Shown here: positions 9,329 to 17,194 of the stretch, one piece after another
Layout of the letters: the number at the start of each line of letters is the position of its first letter
Position numbering within the stretch: the first letter of the stretch is position 1
Assembly: GCA_964570665.1 (NCBI GenBank)
Contig: CAZMZH010000011.1
Coordinates: 62,001 to 126,000 of the forward strand
Origin: JAJDAT01 sp964570665
GTDB lineage: Bacteria; Nitrospinota; Nitrospinia; Nitrospinales; JAJDAT01
DNA: 64,000 nt
Direction: 5' to 3'
Translations under genes and position numbers: made by a program
The notes under the pieces: generated by a model
Told to the model about the DNA's origin: nothing
Seen by the model: the letters and a program-made list of their open reading frames with translations, nothing else
Databases searched by the model: none

Positions 9329-9430
9329 GAATATTTCTAAAAAATTATAGGACTATCGTTTTCGCTAAGAGCAAATCCAATTGAATTAAGCTTTATCTAA
9401 CTGATGTCTTATTAATTTTTTGAACTTAAA

Positions 9431-9476
9431 TTTGCCGAACAACAATTCTTCATAGAAAAAGTTGCTGTTCGGCGAA
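9431..9476 (-). terminator. probable terminator hairpin
   Basis: Arms 9431-9445 and 9462-9476 (core GCCGAACA with TGTTCGGC) form a stem of about 15 bp with one mismatch and one wobble. It sits 32 bases past the stop of the membrane-protein gene. The trailing U-run is weak, so termination is likely but not certain. Confidence 0.5.
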
Positions 9477-9507
9477 ATAAAGAAACACGATTAGTTTTAG
9501 TAGAATC

Positions 9508-10032
9508 TTATTGAGCTGATTTTGACGGCAGTAACAAAAGTTTATAAACAACAAAACCAAAGACGATAACTCCAGATATAAAAAAACTTGCCCCGGATAG
9601 TTGGGCGACGATTCCCACGGCTTCTTTTGCCGCTCCGGTAGATCCCATACTTGGCGCAAGAGATCCTGCCAATAACCAAAATATTCCGTAACCTAAACTC
9701 CCAAAACCGCTCAAAATAGACACTCCCATTTGTATTTTAGGAGCAAATCCTAACCAGGCAACAATCAAAGAAAATACGATGGCGATGGCTCCCATTGTTT
9801 GTGAATGCAAGTGAGCGCGCTTGTAATAGACCCATGATTTTTTCGTAACTTTGTCGGCTTTCGCTTGATCGCCTTTGTATTTGGTTGTTATGGCGCCGGT
9901 CGCTTCATTTTTTAAATAATCTTTTAAAGAGTGTTCACAACATCCAAAGGATAATCCTAACGAACCGCCGAAAAGGATAGCGATTAATGCGAGTATCACC
10001 CCATATTTGATGTGGGAAAAATCAATAGTCAT
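9508..10032 (-). CDS. four-helix membrane protein of unknown function
   Basis: I do not recognise this 174-residue protein. It has four hydrophobic helices (about 10-30, 78-97, 103-126 and 138-166). A soluble loop after helix 1 holds GCCEHSLKDYL and ends in YYKRAHLHSQTMG just before helix 2. Histidines and cysteines at the membrane edge could bind haem or a metal, but this is inference. A good AGGAG precedes the ATG. It is divergent from the NtrC-type regulator across about 170 bases, so the regulator may control it. Confidence 0.7.
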   Translation of the reverse strand: MTIDFSHIKYGVILALIAILFGGSLGLSFGCCEHSLKDYLKNEATGAITTKYKGDQAKADKVTKKSWVYYKRAHLHSQTMGAIAIVFSLIVAWLGFAPKIQMGVSILSGFGSLGYGIFWLLAGSLAPSMGSTGAAKEAVGIVAQLSGASFFISGVIVFGFVVYKLLLLPSKSAQ

Positions 10033-10202
10033 TGGTTCTCCTGGGAAAAATAAAATTAAAATAGTCTTTTAATAATGGCCCAACGATAATCCATTTAAGA
10101 AAAGTAGAGAATCGATTGGTCCGCGATTCCCTTTTGCAAAGTACATTTATGATATTATATTTCATTTCTTATAATGTTAAAGCGTTGATTTTGTGATTTT
10201 TT

Positions 10203-11615
10203 ATGCCAAATGAATTGATTTTTACTGTAGACGACGATCCTCAAATTCGAAGCCTTTTAAAAATTTGGTTAGAAGAAAAAGGTTACCGGGTTACGGATTT
10301 TGAAAATGGAGAGGATTGCCTTAAAGCATTAGAAGAGGATCCTATTGCAATTGTTTTAGATTTAATGATGCCTGGAATAGGAGGATTGGAAACGTTAGAA
10401 GGCATTCAAAAAGCGGATAGGGATATTCCCGTTATTATGGCAACCAGCATTGATAATGCCGAAACGGCTGTGAAAGCTATAAAAATGGGAGCGTACGATT
10501 ATATTGTTAAGCCATTTGATGAAACGAGATTGCTTACTACATTAGATAAAGCCATAGAGCAATTTTCCCTAAAACGAAAGATCCATAGATTAGAAGAGGA
10601 ATTACGACAGGGGGCTAATCCACAAGGAATTATAGGGAAAAGTAAAGCCTTGGACGACTTATTAGTAAAAACGCGGAAAGTAGAAAATAGCAAAGCTAGC
10701 GTTTTAATCTTAGGAGAAAGCGGGACAGGAAAAGAGCTGATAGCGCGTGCCATACATCAAAATAGTCCCTATTCAAAGGGATTATTTGTAGACATTAACT
10801 GCGGAGCAATTCCTGAAACTTTGCAAGAAAGCGAATTGTTTGGTCATAAAAAAGGCGCTTTTACAGGGGCTACGGAATCGCGCATCGGAAAGTTAGAGTT
10901 GGCTAATAACGGAACCCTCTTTCTGGACGAGGTGGCCGAAATGAACCTAGAAACCCAGGCAAAATTTCTTCGGTTCTTGCAAGAAAGAAATTTTGAACGG
11001 GTTGGGGATAATCAAAAGATTCTTGTTGATACACGAGTAATAGCCGCTACCAATAAAGATTTGAAATCTGAAGTGGAGCAAGGTCGTTTTCGAGAAGATC
11101 TTTATTATAGATTAGCTGTTTTTCCAATGGAAATTCCTCCTTTACGCAACCGTGTTGAGGATATTCCTTTGTTATGCCTACATTTTTTAGAAAAATTCAA
11201 GGAAGAATTAAATAAGGAAATTTTTTCTTTCACTCCTGGCGCTATGGCTGCCCTTAAAAGCTATCGATGGCCGGGGAATATAAGACAATTGGAAAATGCC
11301 ATTTACCAGGCCACGATAATCAATGAGACAGGAGCAATCGATTTAGATTGTTTACCTGATGAAATATTTCAGGAAGTTGCTCCAATAATTGTTTCTTCGC
11401 CAAAAAACTCAAACGTTAAAAATGACGATAAATCTGCAACCGAATCTTCTCTCAGCAAAGAAAGTTCTCAAATAATTCCTTATGAATCCGTTTTGGAACA
11501 GACTTTAAAGAACGCATTAGCTGTCACGGATGGTAACGTGCTCCAAGCAGCCAAAGAATTGGGTTTGGGAAAAAGCACTGTTTATCGAATGCTTAAGAAA
11601 TATAACCTGGGATAG
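10203..11615 (+). CDS. NtrC-family sigma-54-dependent response regulator
   Basis: 470 residues in three domains. The receiver (about 5-120) has its phospho-acceptor Asp53 in VLDLMMPG and the switch Lys in IVKPFD. The AAA+ domain (about 142-370) has Walker A GESGTGKE (171-178), the sigma-54-contacting GAFTGA (218-223) and LFLDEV. The Fis-type helix-turn-helix is at the C-terminus (NVLQAAKELGLGKSTVYRMLKKY). It activates RpoN-dependent promoters after phosphorylation, and rpoN itself lies at 35.8 kb. No kinase is adjacent. Candidate targets include the divergent membrane protein, although no clear -24/-12 site was found there. Confidence 0.93.
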   Translation: MPNELIFTVDDDPQIRSLLKIWLEEKGYRVTDFENGEDCLKALEEDPIAIVLDLMMPGIGGLETLEGIQKADRDIPVIMATSIDNAETAVKAIKMGAYDYIVKPFDETRLLTTLDKAIEQFSLKRKIHRLEEELRQGANPQGIIGKSKALDDLLVKTRKVENSKASVLILGESGTGKELIARAIHQNSPYSKGLFVDINCGAIPETLQESELFGHKKGAFTGATESRIGKLELANNGTLFLDEVAEMNLETQAKFLRFLQERNFERVGDNQKILVDTRVIAATNKDLKSEVEQGRFREDLYYRLAVFPMEIPPLRNRVEDIPLLCLHFLEKFKEELNKEIFSFTPGAMAALKSYRWPGNIRQLENAIYQATIINETGAIDLDCLPDEIFQEVAPIIVSSPKNSNVKNDDKSATESSLSKESSQIIPYESVLEQTLKNALAVTDGNVLQAAKELGLGKSTVYRMLKKYNLG

Positions 11616-11729
11616 ATGAGAAAACTTTTACAAAATTAGATTTTTTAAAGTGAAAGAGTCAAGGTTTCTCGGTTAAGATAAAGTTATCGAATCTTAATAA
11701 TTTGATTTTTTCTCTTTTTTTGCTTGTTT

Positions 11730-13271
11730 TCAATTATCAGGTTTGATGTTTTTGGCGGCATTGACAATTTTATGAATGTTTTCGGCAGTATTGTTCGAAA
11801 CCAAAACTCCCAAAATGGAAAGTAAAACGATCATTATTACTGACGACATGATCGTTTCATTCCGTAATTCGTCATACATCGCAAAAGCTTCAGCTTCATC
11901 CAATTCCGCAAGGATTCCCCATTTTAATCCGAGAATTTCCAACGGACTGTACGCGCTTAATACGCTAACCCCTCGATAACCATTGAATGTAGAAAAACCT
12001 GATTTACCTTTTATAGCGGCTATGGTTCCAGGAGTAGTGATTTCGTTTATGCCAATCGAAATATTGAGGGCTTTGGATTTTTCAATTAATTCAGGTTTGA
12101 CCTTTAATGTTTGGAGTTGTTCAAAGTAATGATGAGGATTATCTAAAAACAAACGCGAATTACTTCTTAACTTATAATCCTGTCCGATCAAATAAACTTC
12201 ACCTTTACCAGCGTGATTGCCTGTCATTATATCGTCGATTTTTTCGATAGAAACTTGAAATATGAGAACGCCTGTTAATTTTTCTCCACTGTACATGGGA
12301 GACGCGATAAAAGCTGCAGGAGCATTATAAGAAGGGGCATAAGTTTCAAAGTCTTCCATAATGACGGCATCTCGATCATTGGTTTTTAAAGCAGATTTGA
12401 AGGCTCGGCCAATAGGGGTGTTAGCGTAAGGACCTGTTTTAAGACTTGTAGCATAATCGATTTCCTTATAAACCGAGTAGACTATGAATCCTGTTTCCGG
12501 CTCAACTAAAAAAATATCGTAGTAACCAAAAGTTTCTAAAAGTTGGCGGATATATGGGTGGTATTCTTGGTGAGCTTCGGAATAAAGGCTGTCGCCATCT
12601 GCTCTATCGAGTTTGTGTTTTTCGCCAATAGGATATTTATTTTCCGAAATATATTGAGATTGAAGAATTTGCGACGTTTTTCCATAGGGATACCACCCCT
12701 TCAAGTCTAATTCGTCGGCTCCATGCGTCATTTTTACTTGATAACGATAACGATCGCGTAATTTGTTTTCATATTCTGAAGTCAGCTTTCCTTCAGATTC
12801 TTTGAATGCATTTACAAATCCCATGGTGAAATCTTCCATGGCTGAAACGACAGTGAAATTACTAGAGAATATAATGGCTTGCTTTTTCATTTGATCAAAA
12901 TAGTTTTCTATTTGTCGTTTCTTTTCTTCTTTTAAAGAGGACAATCGCTCTCGGTTGGTCTTGAAAAGTTCAGTCTCAATTTTATTAAGATTTAAATAAT
13001 TAGACGCAAGCGTTGCAATTACTACAACCCATATGACGAGGACGATTAGCTTATTGCGGATGGGCCAAGAAACGTCTTGGTTTTCAATTTTCTTAACAGT
13101 CTTTCTAGTTTTTGTGAAAATATTTTTTTGATTTTTTTGCTCAAAATCAGAATCATTTGCGTTTCCGTTTTTTTCATTTTGCAAAATAGTATCTTGGCGA
13201 TGCAATTCGTTCTCAAATCCATTTGTGTCTTTAATTACCAGGGAGTTGGGCGATAAACCCGTAATATTCAC
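11730..13271 (-). CDS. membrane-anchored dCache-like sensor with no output domain
   Basis: A 513-residue protein with a cytosolic N-terminal region, a first membrane helix (about 74-92), a large periplasmic region (about 95-475) resembling the double-Cache domains of chemoreceptors (LTGVLIFQVSIEKIDDIM, GEVYLIGQDYKLRSNSRL, LGLKWGILAELDEAEAF), and a second membrane helix (about 477-498). It ends 15 residues later, with no HAMP, methyl-accepting, kinase or GGDEF domain. The downstream 114 bases cannot hold one. The start is GTG with GAGGAA upstream. It may signal through a partner protein. Confidence 0.7.
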   Translation of the reverse strand: MNITGLSPNSLVIKDTNGFENELHRQDTILQNEKNGNANDSDFEQKNQKNIFTKTRKTVKKIENQDVSWPIRNKLIVLVIWVVVIATLASNYLNLNKIETELFKTNRERLSSLKEEKKRQIENYFDQMKKQAIIFSSNFTVVSAMEDFTMGFVNAFKESEGKLTSEYENKLRDRYRYQVKMTHGADELDLKGWYPYGKTSQILQSQYISENKYPIGEKHKLDRADGDSLYSEAHQEYHPYIRQLLETFGYYDIFLVEPETGFIVYSVYKEIDYATSLKTGPYANTPIGRAFKSALKTNDRDAVIMEDFETYAPSYNAPAAFIASPMYSGEKLTGVLIFQVSIEKIDDIMTGNHAGKGEVYLIGQDYKLRSNSRLFLDNPHHYFEQLQTLKVKPELIEKSKALNISIGINEITTPGTIAAIKGKSGFSTFNGYRGVSVLSAYSPLEILGLKWGILAELDEAEAFAMYDELRNETIMSSVIMIVLLSILGVLVSNNTAENIHKIVNAAKNIKPDN

Positions 13272-13440
13272 AATTAAGATTCCTCAAAAAGTTTAGCGTT
13301 GAAGACTCTGGACTATTTTTAGCCCTACTTTTTCATTCAAAAGTTAGTATTTCTATAAAATAAAACCTTACAATATTTTTCAAAAAATTTAAAATGAATT
13401 TTTAAAATGTTTAAATATAGTTACTTATGCGATAAAAAAG

Positions 13441-13487
13441 TAGACCGATCGGTTTATTTTTTTATTTTATATAGAATGATCGGTTTA
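13441..13487 (+). promoter_or_regulatory. two direct copies of a TetR-type operator
   Basis: TAGACCGATCGGTTTA (13441-13456) is nearly palindromic with a perfect ACCGATCGGT core. It recurs as TAGAATGATCGGTTTA (13472-13487) with two changes, and the starts are 31 bases apart, about three helical turns. The pattern matches the TAGACC..GGTCTA type of operator known for some TetR-family repressors such as NemR. The sites lie 100-146 bases upstream of the tetR-type gene and 170-216 bases upstream of the divergent sensor gene, so either or both could be controlled. Confidence 0.65.
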
Positions 13488-13586
13488 CTTTTATTATGCT
13501 GTGTAATGTTTTAAGAGGATTGAAGACAAAGTTGCGATGAAATGATTACATTCATAAAATTAAATTTAATAATTTGGTAAATAGAG

Positions 13587-14162
13587 ATGCCAAAAACTTT
13601 AAAGAAAAGCGAAAAAATAGTTAGGGCGGCGATGGAGCTGTTTTACAAAAACGGTTTTCATGCCACAGGAATTGAATCTATTTTAAAAAAGGCGAGAGTT
13701 TCAAAAAAAACTTTGTATGCGTACTTTGATTCCAAAGATGAGTTGATCCTTGCGGTTTTAAAATACCGCTCGGATCAATTTAGAGACTACTTTTGGGAAA
13801 TGGTTCGAGAAAGGGCTAAATCGCCTCGAGAACAATTGCTCGTTATATTTGATTTGCAAAAAGAATGGTTTGAAAGTGGCAAGTTTTACGGTTGTTTATT
13901 TATCAATGCTGTAGGCGAGTATTCTAGACAAGGCAATCCTTTTAGAAAGCTAAGTCAAACTGTAAAGGTGGAAACTTACGAATATATAAAATGTTTGTTG
14001 GAAGAGATGAGACATCCTAACCCTCTATCTGCCGCCGAGAAAATTAACCTTCTGTTTGAGGGAGCTATTGTTACGGCGCAAGTATCAGGTGAATCCCGAA
14101 GCGCTGATACGGCAAAAGAAATAGTTAATACAATACTTGACGCCGACATGGACGGTCAGTGA
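13587..14162 (+). CDS. TetR/AcrR-family transcriptional regulator
   Basis: 191 residues with an N-terminal helix-turn-helix (about 8-60; GFHATGIESILKKARVSKKTLYAYFDSKDELI), typical of TetR repressors, and an all-helical ligand and dimer domain with YGCLFINAVGEYS near residue 110. That motif and the operator type point to the AcrR/NemR-like group, which often senses reactive electrophiles through cysteine. A Cys sits in this motif, so the ligand is a guess. Two operator copies lie upstream and suggest autoregulation. No transporter or reductase target is adjacent. Confidence 0.9.
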   Translation: MPKTLKKSEKIVRAAMELFYKNGFHATGIESILKKARVSKKTLYAYFDSKDELILAVLKYRSDQFRDYFWEMVRERAKSPREQLLVIFDLQKEWFESGKFYGCLFINAVGEYSRQGNPFRKLSQTVKVETYEYIKCLLEEMRHPNPLSAAEKINLLFEGAIVTAQVSGESRSADTAKEIVNTILDADMDGQ

Positions 14163-14207
14163 TAGAAAAACAACTATAGTTTAATTTATTAGAATTCTCT
14201 AGGAAGG

Positions 14208-14234
14208 CGCCAAGGAGGCGAGGCCTCCAAGGCG
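14208..14234. repeat. GC-rich imperfect palindrome
   Basis: CGCC-AA-GGAGGC-GAG-GCCTCC-AA-GGCG folds as a hairpin of six plus four base pairs separated by an A/A internal loop. It stands out sharply from the AT-rich surroundings. It lies 46 bases after the TetR gene. There is no real U-run, so it may be a factor-dependent terminator or a dispersed repeat unit. Confidence 0.5.
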
Positions 14235-14330
14235 TCGGGGCAATTTTGTGAAGGCTATTAAAGGTTAGAGTTTTAAAACGGAAGGTTAATAGGTTTATCC
14301 GGAAAAATTGCTTTATATCTTAATAAAGTT

Positions 14331-14627
14331 TTATTCTGCTTGAACCAATCCTTCGCTTTCTGTTTGATCCGAATGTTTAATTCGTCTATATGTGATATTC
14401 GTTCGAATGTGCTTCATTTCGTCGGTATTCAAATTCCCGTCTCCGTGGACGTCGATTTTTTCTGAGCTTTCTAATCTTCGACTTTCCTGCAAGTTTTTTT
14501 GTACTTCGGCAAAATCAATATTAGGGGCATCCGATTGGCTTTTTATTTTTGAATGAATTCTTCCGGTGTAAAGAGCTCGATCAAACATTCGGTTATTTAG
14601 AGTTCGATCAATCATTTCGAAAATCAT
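14331..14627 (-). CDS. small single EF-hand protein
   Basis: 98 residues, cytosolic, with no signal peptide. One EF-hand-like calcium loop, DVHGDGNLNTDE, has acidic residues at loop positions 1, 5 and 12. His at position 3 is unusual. The rest is charged and not recognisable. A near-perfect AAAGGAGG precedes the ATG. It is probably a calcium-responsive protein, or it may use the loop structurally. It is the closest to the TetR gene of a trio of small, well-started genes on this strand. Confidence 0.6.
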   Translation of the reverse strand: MIFEMIDRTLNNRMFDRALYTGRIHSKIKSQSDAPNIDFAEVQKNLQESRRLESSEKIDVHGDGNLNTDEMKHIRTNITYRRIKHSDQTESEGLVQAE

Positions 14628-14872
14628 AAAGCCTCCTTTGATCTATTTTTTATCGGCAAAAACTTTTCTTTTAATTTATTTATGAAAGAAATGTGCCAAA
14701 CCTTAGAGATTGAAAGCCATTTTTTTTTATTGTCCAATAAATTTAATGAAATCAATGGTTTTCAAGGTAAAAAAAAATCTTTTTTTAGAACCAGGAAAAG
14801 ATAAATGATTTATATAAGAAATAATGGGAAAATTTTTCTAGAATCTGAGGCGCTAACGACCATTTATTGCCT

Positions 14873-15166
14873 TTAAGTCTCTATAGTGTATTTTGATTTT
14901 GTTGTTTGATCCGACTTTCCTAAAATTTTATTAGCTTTCCGTTCAAACTTTTCTAAAGCTTTCTTTTCTCTTTTAGTATCCTCAATGATGATTTTGAGTT
15001 CTGCTTCAAATTCATTTATCAACTGTTTCCCGCAGGTAGTTCCTTCCATTATTTTTTTAACTTCTTCCAAAGTGATTTTTGCTCCTGTTGATTCAACGAA
15101 TTGGCCATCCAAACTCGGTTGTCTTGGTTCTATTTTGTCTATTTTACGGATTTTTTCATAAACCAT
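14873..15166 (-). CDS. small charged protein of unknown function
   Basis: 97 residues, not recognised. It is highly charged, with a predicted helical second half (FEAELKIIIEDTKREKKALEKFERKANKIL) that could form a coiled coil, and a single Cys near residue 45. It has no EF-hand loop, signal peptide or membrane segment. Confidence that it is a gene rests on AAAAGGAGGATCA directly before the ATG and its place between two EF-hand genes on the same strand with similar spacing. Confidence 0.55.
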   Translation of the reverse strand: MVYEKIRKIDKIEPRQPSLDGQFVESTGAKITLEEVKKIMEGTTCGKQLINEFEAELKIIIEDTKREKKALEKFERKANKILGKSDQTTKSKYTIET

Positions 15167-15515
15167 TGATCCTCCTTTTAGCGGCGTTTTTCGATAAAAT
15201 TTTTCGTCCTTAAGTTACTTTATGGATTATTTGAGGAAAAACTTTAGCGGTTATGGAGGAGTTTTTTGCGTTTATAAATTAACTAAACAAATTACAACGA
15301 TTTTGAATCCAAGAAAAAAAATATAAATAAAATCTCAACTCATCAGATGGTTTTAAAAATACAATCGAGGAGATTTATTAAAATGTAAAAAGTAAAATTA
15401 TTAGTAGAGAGATTATGCTTTTTGATTCATTCAATTAAAAAAGGAATTGTAAAAGAGAAAGGGATAGTTCCCAATTTTATAAAGATTGTTAGTTTGCGTT
15501 TTCTGGGTTTGTTTA
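15167..15515. other. intergenic region, nothing recognised
   Basis: About 350 AT-rich bases between two small - strand genes. It presumably carries the promoter for the 97-residue gene. No RNA gene, terminator or open frame of note was found. Confidence 0.4.
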
Positions 15516-15935
15516 TTATCTTCTCTGCAAAGCTTCTAACTCATCTAGAGAAAACTCGCCATCATCGTCAATATCTGCTAGATTAAAAACGTTCGAAGAC
15601 TCGTTGCTCTGACTGCCAGACACTCCATAGAAAGTTTCTAAATCTGAATCGTTAACTAGGCCGTCGTCTTTTTCTGATTTGTTTATTTGTTCTACGACGA
15701 GCTTAGCTTTAAGCGCTCTTAGTTCCTCTAAGGTGATTTCTCCGTCGCCGCTAAGGTCTACCTGTTGAAAACCTTCAAGTAATCGTTCATTTTCGCGTTT
15801 TTGTTCGACATATTTATGAATGTCTTCAAAGTCTAATCCACCACTAGAGTTGGTATTGAAACTCTCTAATTGAGTTTCTGAATTTTGCTTTAAGCCATTA
15901 TTTACTAGAGAGTTTAATCCAAGCATTGCGTCCAT
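15516..15935 (-). CDS. EF-hand protein with three calcium loops
   Basis: 139 residues with EF-hand loops DLSGDGEITLEE and DIDDDGEFSLDE (both canonical: acidic at 1, 3, 5 and 12, Gly at 6) and a weaker N-terminal loop NTNSSGGLDFED. This resembles bacterial calcium-binding EF-hand proteins; calcium buffering or sensing is inferred. No signal peptide is present. The ATG at 15935 is chosen because GGGAG lies eight bases upstream; the longer frame would need a TTG at 15950. It is strongly acidic, as is usual for the family. Confidence 0.75.
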   Translation of the reverse strand: MDAMLGLNSLVNNGLKQNSETQLESFNTNSSGGLDFEDIHKYVEQKRENERLLEGFQQVDLSGDGEITLEELRALKAKLVVEQINKSEKDDGLVNDSDLETFYGVSGSQSNESSNVFNLADIDDDGEFSLDELEALQRR

Positions 15936-16302
15936 TCCGTGTTCTCCCAAATGAGTATTTCTATTAGAGGTATATTGGCGCTCAGCATTTTTATGAAAAA
16001 ATCATGCCAAAAATACGAAATTTTAAGGGAGTATTGATGGAAATGATATAACTCTCAAAATATCAGTAGTTTTTAATTATGTTTATAGAGGTATTTTTCT
16101 TATATAGGAGAGCATGTATTGATGAAGATAGCCAATCGACTATGAACTATTTTCTCTTATTACAAGAGGAAAGTGTTAATTTTTCCGTTTAGGGAATAGA
16201 TTGAAGTGGGGAATATAGAGGTTGTCAAATTGCTATAAAGGAAACAAGATTTGGCCCAGGGTGTTGATATCTTAAGTTCTCTTAAATACCGTTAACTTCA
16301 GC
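15936..16302. other. intergenic region, nothing recognised
   Basis: About 365 AT-rich bases between the three-EF-hand gene and the antitoxin-like gene, both on the - strand. It should hold the promoter of the EF-hand gene. No convincing small gene or RNA structure was identified on either strand. Confidence 0.4.
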
Positions 16303-17097
16303 TTAATTTTTAGTCTTTTTTATTTTTTTGGAAGAAGCGACGAGCTTTATTTCATAGCCTAAGGTGTTTAATACATTATCTAAGGTAGAAAGTTTAGGAT
16401 TTCCACCTTCAGAAAGGCCACGATAAAGAGCCTCGCGTTTTATTCCAGTTTTTTGAGCTAATTCAGTAAACCCGCCATTGGCTTTTACACACTCTCGTAA
16501 GCCATCCAAAAATAGCCCTTTATCATCATCCTGCAATAAATCGTTGAGGTAAGCGACGGCGGCTTTTGGGTCTTTCCAAAGTCTTTTTAAAAGGCTATCT
16601 TCCCGCTTTTTATTTTGAAACCTTTCATTTGACGATTCTTCTACCAATGGTTTTTTGTCGGCAAGAAGATTAAATTCATTTGAGTCTTTTTCAAAGCGTC
16701 TTAGATTAAAATCTTTAAAAAATTTTGATTTTTTGTTTTCAAATTTTTGAATTAAGTTTTCAGGTTTATCTATTTCATTTGAAATAATATTCTTAAAAAA
16801 AACAATAGCTCTAATGAGATCGGTTTTTTGATCTGAGCTCAAGGTACCTTTTCTAGAGTTTGTTTTTCTGCATGCATTAGCCGCTTTTTTACATGTTTCA
16901 AAAAACAAAACTAATAAGGAATTTAAAGCCTTGTCCCTTTTGGTTTTTATTCCCAATTGGGAATAAATCTCGTAAGAAAATCCCATTTTATCAATAAAAG
17001 TAGAACTATTTTGTAAATAGCTGGTAAAAGAAGGACTTTTAGTAACTACTTCAATAATCGAATTATAAAGAGAATATGATTCGTATTTTTTTTTCAT
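16303..17097 (-). CDS. DNA-binding protein: antitoxin-type HTH domain fused to an unknown N-terminal region
   Basis: 264 residues. The last 90 (WKDPKAAVAYLNDLL ... FTELAQKTGIKREALYRGLSEGGNPKLSTLDNVLNTLG) match the 'probable addiction module antidote' helix-turn-helix family, which normally makes a whole protein of about 100 residues. Here about 170 unrecognised, lysine-rich helical residues precede it. No RelE/HigB-type toxin gene lies next to it on either side. It is either a stand-alone regulator that borrowed an antitoxin domain or a fused module. No ribosome site is evident. Confidence 0.65.
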   Translation of the reverse strand: MKKKYESYSLYNSIIEVVTKSPSFTSYLQNSSTFIDKMGFSYEIYSQLGIKTKRDKALNSLLVLFFETCKKAANACRKTNSRKGTLSSDQKTDLIRAIVFFKNIISNEIDKPENLIQKFENKKSKFFKDFNLRRFEKDSNEFNLLADKKPLVEESSNERFQNKKREDSLLKRLWKDPKAAVAYLNDLLQDDDKGLFLDGLRECVKANGGFTELAQKTGIKREALYRGLSEGGNPKLSTLDNVLNTLGYEIKLVASSKKIKKTKN

Positions 17098-17194
17098 GTG
17101 TTTTGAATTTTTTTATCGCCAGCTAAAATGCAAATTGGCTAATTTTTTTTATCCCATAGTAAACTCGGTATCCAGGACCAAAATCAAATCTTAT

